From: Bursaphelenchus xylophilus
Taxonomy: Eukaryota > Nematoda > Chromadorea > Rhabditida > Aphelenchoididae
NCBI GenBank assembly: GCA_904066235.2
Contig: CAJFCV020000001.1
Coordinates: forward strand, 11,589,291-11,653,290
Direction of reading: 5' to 3'
DNA: 64,000 bases
The position numbers and the translations under genes were made by a program. The stretch's first letter is position 1. Each line of letters begins with the position of its first letter. The notes under the pieces were generated by a model that searched no databases, was not told where the DNA came from, and saw nothing but the letters and a program-made list of their open reading frames with translations. Positions 62,778-64,000 of the stretch are shown here, piece after piece.

Positions 62778-64000
62778 ATGAGGTTACCGTTCGAATGGTG
62801 TATGTCTTGTCAATTCACTCCGTCATCACTAATTGACCTTTTTTTAAAACCGGTGCCTAGTATAATATCAGAGTGTTTCGCCCAGTGTGGGCGTAATTTG
62901 ATTCCAAAAAAGCTGAAACTTGCCGTGCTAAAATCTCACGCCATTACCTTTCGAATGGTGTATGTCTTGTCAATTCACTCCGTCATCACTAATTGACCTT
63001 TTTTAAAACCGGTGCCTAGTATAATATCAGAGTGTTTCGCCCAGTGTGGGCGTAATTTGATTCCAAAAAAGCTAAAACTTGCCGTGCTAAAATCTTATGA
63101 GGTTACCTTTCGAATGGTGTATGTCTTGTCAATTCACTCCGTCATCACTAATTGACCTTTTTTTAAAACCGGTGCCTAGTATAATATCAGAGTGTTTCGC
63201 CCAGTGTGGGCGTAATTCGATTCCAAAAAAGCTGAAACTTGCCGTGCTAAAATCTCATGACATTACCTTTCGAATGGTGAATGTCTTGTCAATTCACTCC
63301 GTCATCACTAATTCACCTTTTTTCAAAACCGGTGTCTAGTATAATATCAGAGTGTTTCGCCCAGTGTGGGCGTAGTTTGATTCCAAAAATGCTGAAACTT
63401 GCCATGCTAAAATCTCAGGCGATTAGCTTTCGAATGGTGTATGTCTTGTCAATTCACTCCGTCATCACTAATTCACCTTTTTTCAAAACCGGTGTCTAGT
63501 ATAATATCAGAGTGTTTCGCCCAGTGTGGGCGCAGTTTGATTCCAAAAATGCTGAAACTTGCCATGCTAAAATCTTAGGATGTTACCTTTCGAATGGTGT
63601 ATGTCTTGTCAATTCACTCCGTCATCACTAATTCACCTTTTTTCAAAACCGGTGTCTAGTATAATATCAGAGTGTTTCGCCCAGTGTGGGCGTAGTTTGA
63701 TTCCAAAAATGCTGAAACTTGCCATGCTAAAATCTCAGGCGATTAGCTTTCGAATGGTGTATGTCTTGTCAATTCACTCCGTCATCACTAATTCACCTTT
63801 TTTCAAAACCGGTGTCTAGTATAATATCAGAGTGTTTCGCCCAGTGTGGGCGTAGTTTGATTCCAAAAATGCTGAAACTTGCCATGCTAAAATCTCAGGC
63901 GATTAGCTTTCGAACGGTGTACGTCTTGTCAATTCACTCCGTCATCACTAATTCACCTTTTTTCAAAACCGGTGTCTAGTATAATATCAGAGTGTTTCGC
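62778..64000 (+). repeat. Partial HOR unit at window end (copy 2)
   Basis: It starts 3-1-2-4-5-6-5-5 and is cut by the window edge. It repeats the preceding 14-mer and matches 34010 to about 35230 in copy 1, including the GAACGGTGTACG variant. Confidence 0.9.

Larger units (their letters stand above)
1..64000 (+). repeat. Satellite DNA array, ~160-bp monomer, ~401 head-to-tail copies
   Basis: The whole window is one tandem array. The monomer is 160 bp with a seven-T tract, 159 bp with six Ts and rarely 161 bp with eight. Invariant landmarks recur once per monomer: TTCGAA, the GTCTTGTCAATTCA segment, ACCGGTG (ACCGGTGT in family D) and CTAG. The consensus type 1 monomer has 65 G+C of 160 (about 41%) and 7 CpGs. 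All copies have the same orientation, and I saw no insertion of unrelated sequence. Reading frames of 64-125 codons are created only because a seven-T monomer shifts frame by one; they start in one monomer and stop at TGA in the next, so they are not genes. The monomer length, homogeneity and HOR structure fit centromeric or pericentromeric eukaryotic satellite DNA. The family and species are not recognised. Confidence 0.98.
38964..64000 (+). repeat. 31-kb segmental duplication, copy 2 (partial, cut by window end)
   Basis: This copy begins at a type 1 junction equivalent to 7816 and runs to the window edge, which corresponds to about 35230 in copy 1. It lacks one type 1 monomer near 42.3 kb and 14 monomers near 54 kb relative to copy 1. 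The remaining about 3.7 kb (the rest of the D block) would lie beyond the window. Confidence 0.93.

Noticed and set aside
158..63979. Many plus-strand reading frames of 64-125 codons with near-identical peptides
   Set aside because: They overlap at the monomer period, change frame with T-tract length, stop in the next monomer and show no codon-level structure. They are by-products of a 160-bp tandem repeat.
1..64000. CRISPR array or phage/plasmid iterons
   Set aside because: There are no short repeats alternating with unique spacers; the whole 160-bp unit repeats. There are no cas, rep or other genes, and 64 kb of pure repeat is far beyond iteron arrays.
1..64000. Assignment to a named satellite family or species
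   Set aside because: I do not recognise the monomer. Naming it would need a search of satellite databases and genome assemblies, where a high-identity 160-bp hit would settle it.

Overview
The window is one uninterrupted head-to-tail satellite DNA array: about 401 copies of a roughly 160-bp monomer, all in the same orientation, from base 1 to base 64000. I found no gene, RNA gene, transposon, CRISPR array, unrelated spacer or inversion. A nucleosome-scale monomer (159 or 160 bp, about 41% GC), near-identical copies and nested higher-order repeats (HORs) point to the centromeric or pericentromeric heterochromatin of a eukaryote, probably from a long-read assembly. I do not recognise the satellite family and cannot name the organism. 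The apparent 64- to 125-codon plus-strand reading frames are by-products of the repeat: 160 is not a multiple of 3, so each frame closes in the next monomer. None is annotated as a gene.

Monomers are typed here by a short junction just upstream of the invariant TTCGAA. Type 1 = CACGCC; type 2 = TATGAGG followed by TTACCTTT; type 3 = TATGAGG followed by TTACCGTT (a rare marker that I use to delimit HOR units); type 4 = CATGACA; type 5 = CAGGCGA; type 6 = TAGGATG. Types 1-4 normally carry 'family A' bodies. Types 5 and 6 belong to a diverged 'family D' (AATTCACC, TTTTTTCAAAA, GGTGTCTAG, GTAGTTTG, AAAAATGCTG, GCCATGC). Unit coordinates are cut at the A of TATGAGG or its equivalent.

Layout: (i) 1-7815, family A left flank. 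(ii) 7816-38963, a 31.1-kb, about 195-monomer block: family A HOR units of 8-22 monomers up to about 29.9 kb, scattered D bodies at 29.9-30.8 kb, then two tandem 14-monomer (2.24 kb) units mixing A and D, then a 4.4-kb D block to 38.9 kb. (iii) 38964-64000, a second, nearly identical copy of block (ii), cut by the window end. Between type 3 markers the unit lengths in monomers read 22,9,8,11,13,9,10,9,9,11,10,9,5,1,10,14 in copy 1 and 21,9,8,11,13,9,10,9,6,10,9,5,1,10,14 in copy 2. The two copies also share many private point variants. They differ by one monomer near 11.3/42.3 kb, by 14 monomers near 54 kb, by a few substitutions and by T-tract lengths. This is a very recent 31-kb tandem segmental duplication inside a satellite, with a mosaic D/A junction monomer at about 38.8-38.96 kb.

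No genes act together here. Any function would be structural. Every family A monomer carries two short dyads, one perfect 6-bp hairpin and one 7-bp inverted repeat, and some monomers extend the hairpin to 9 bp.
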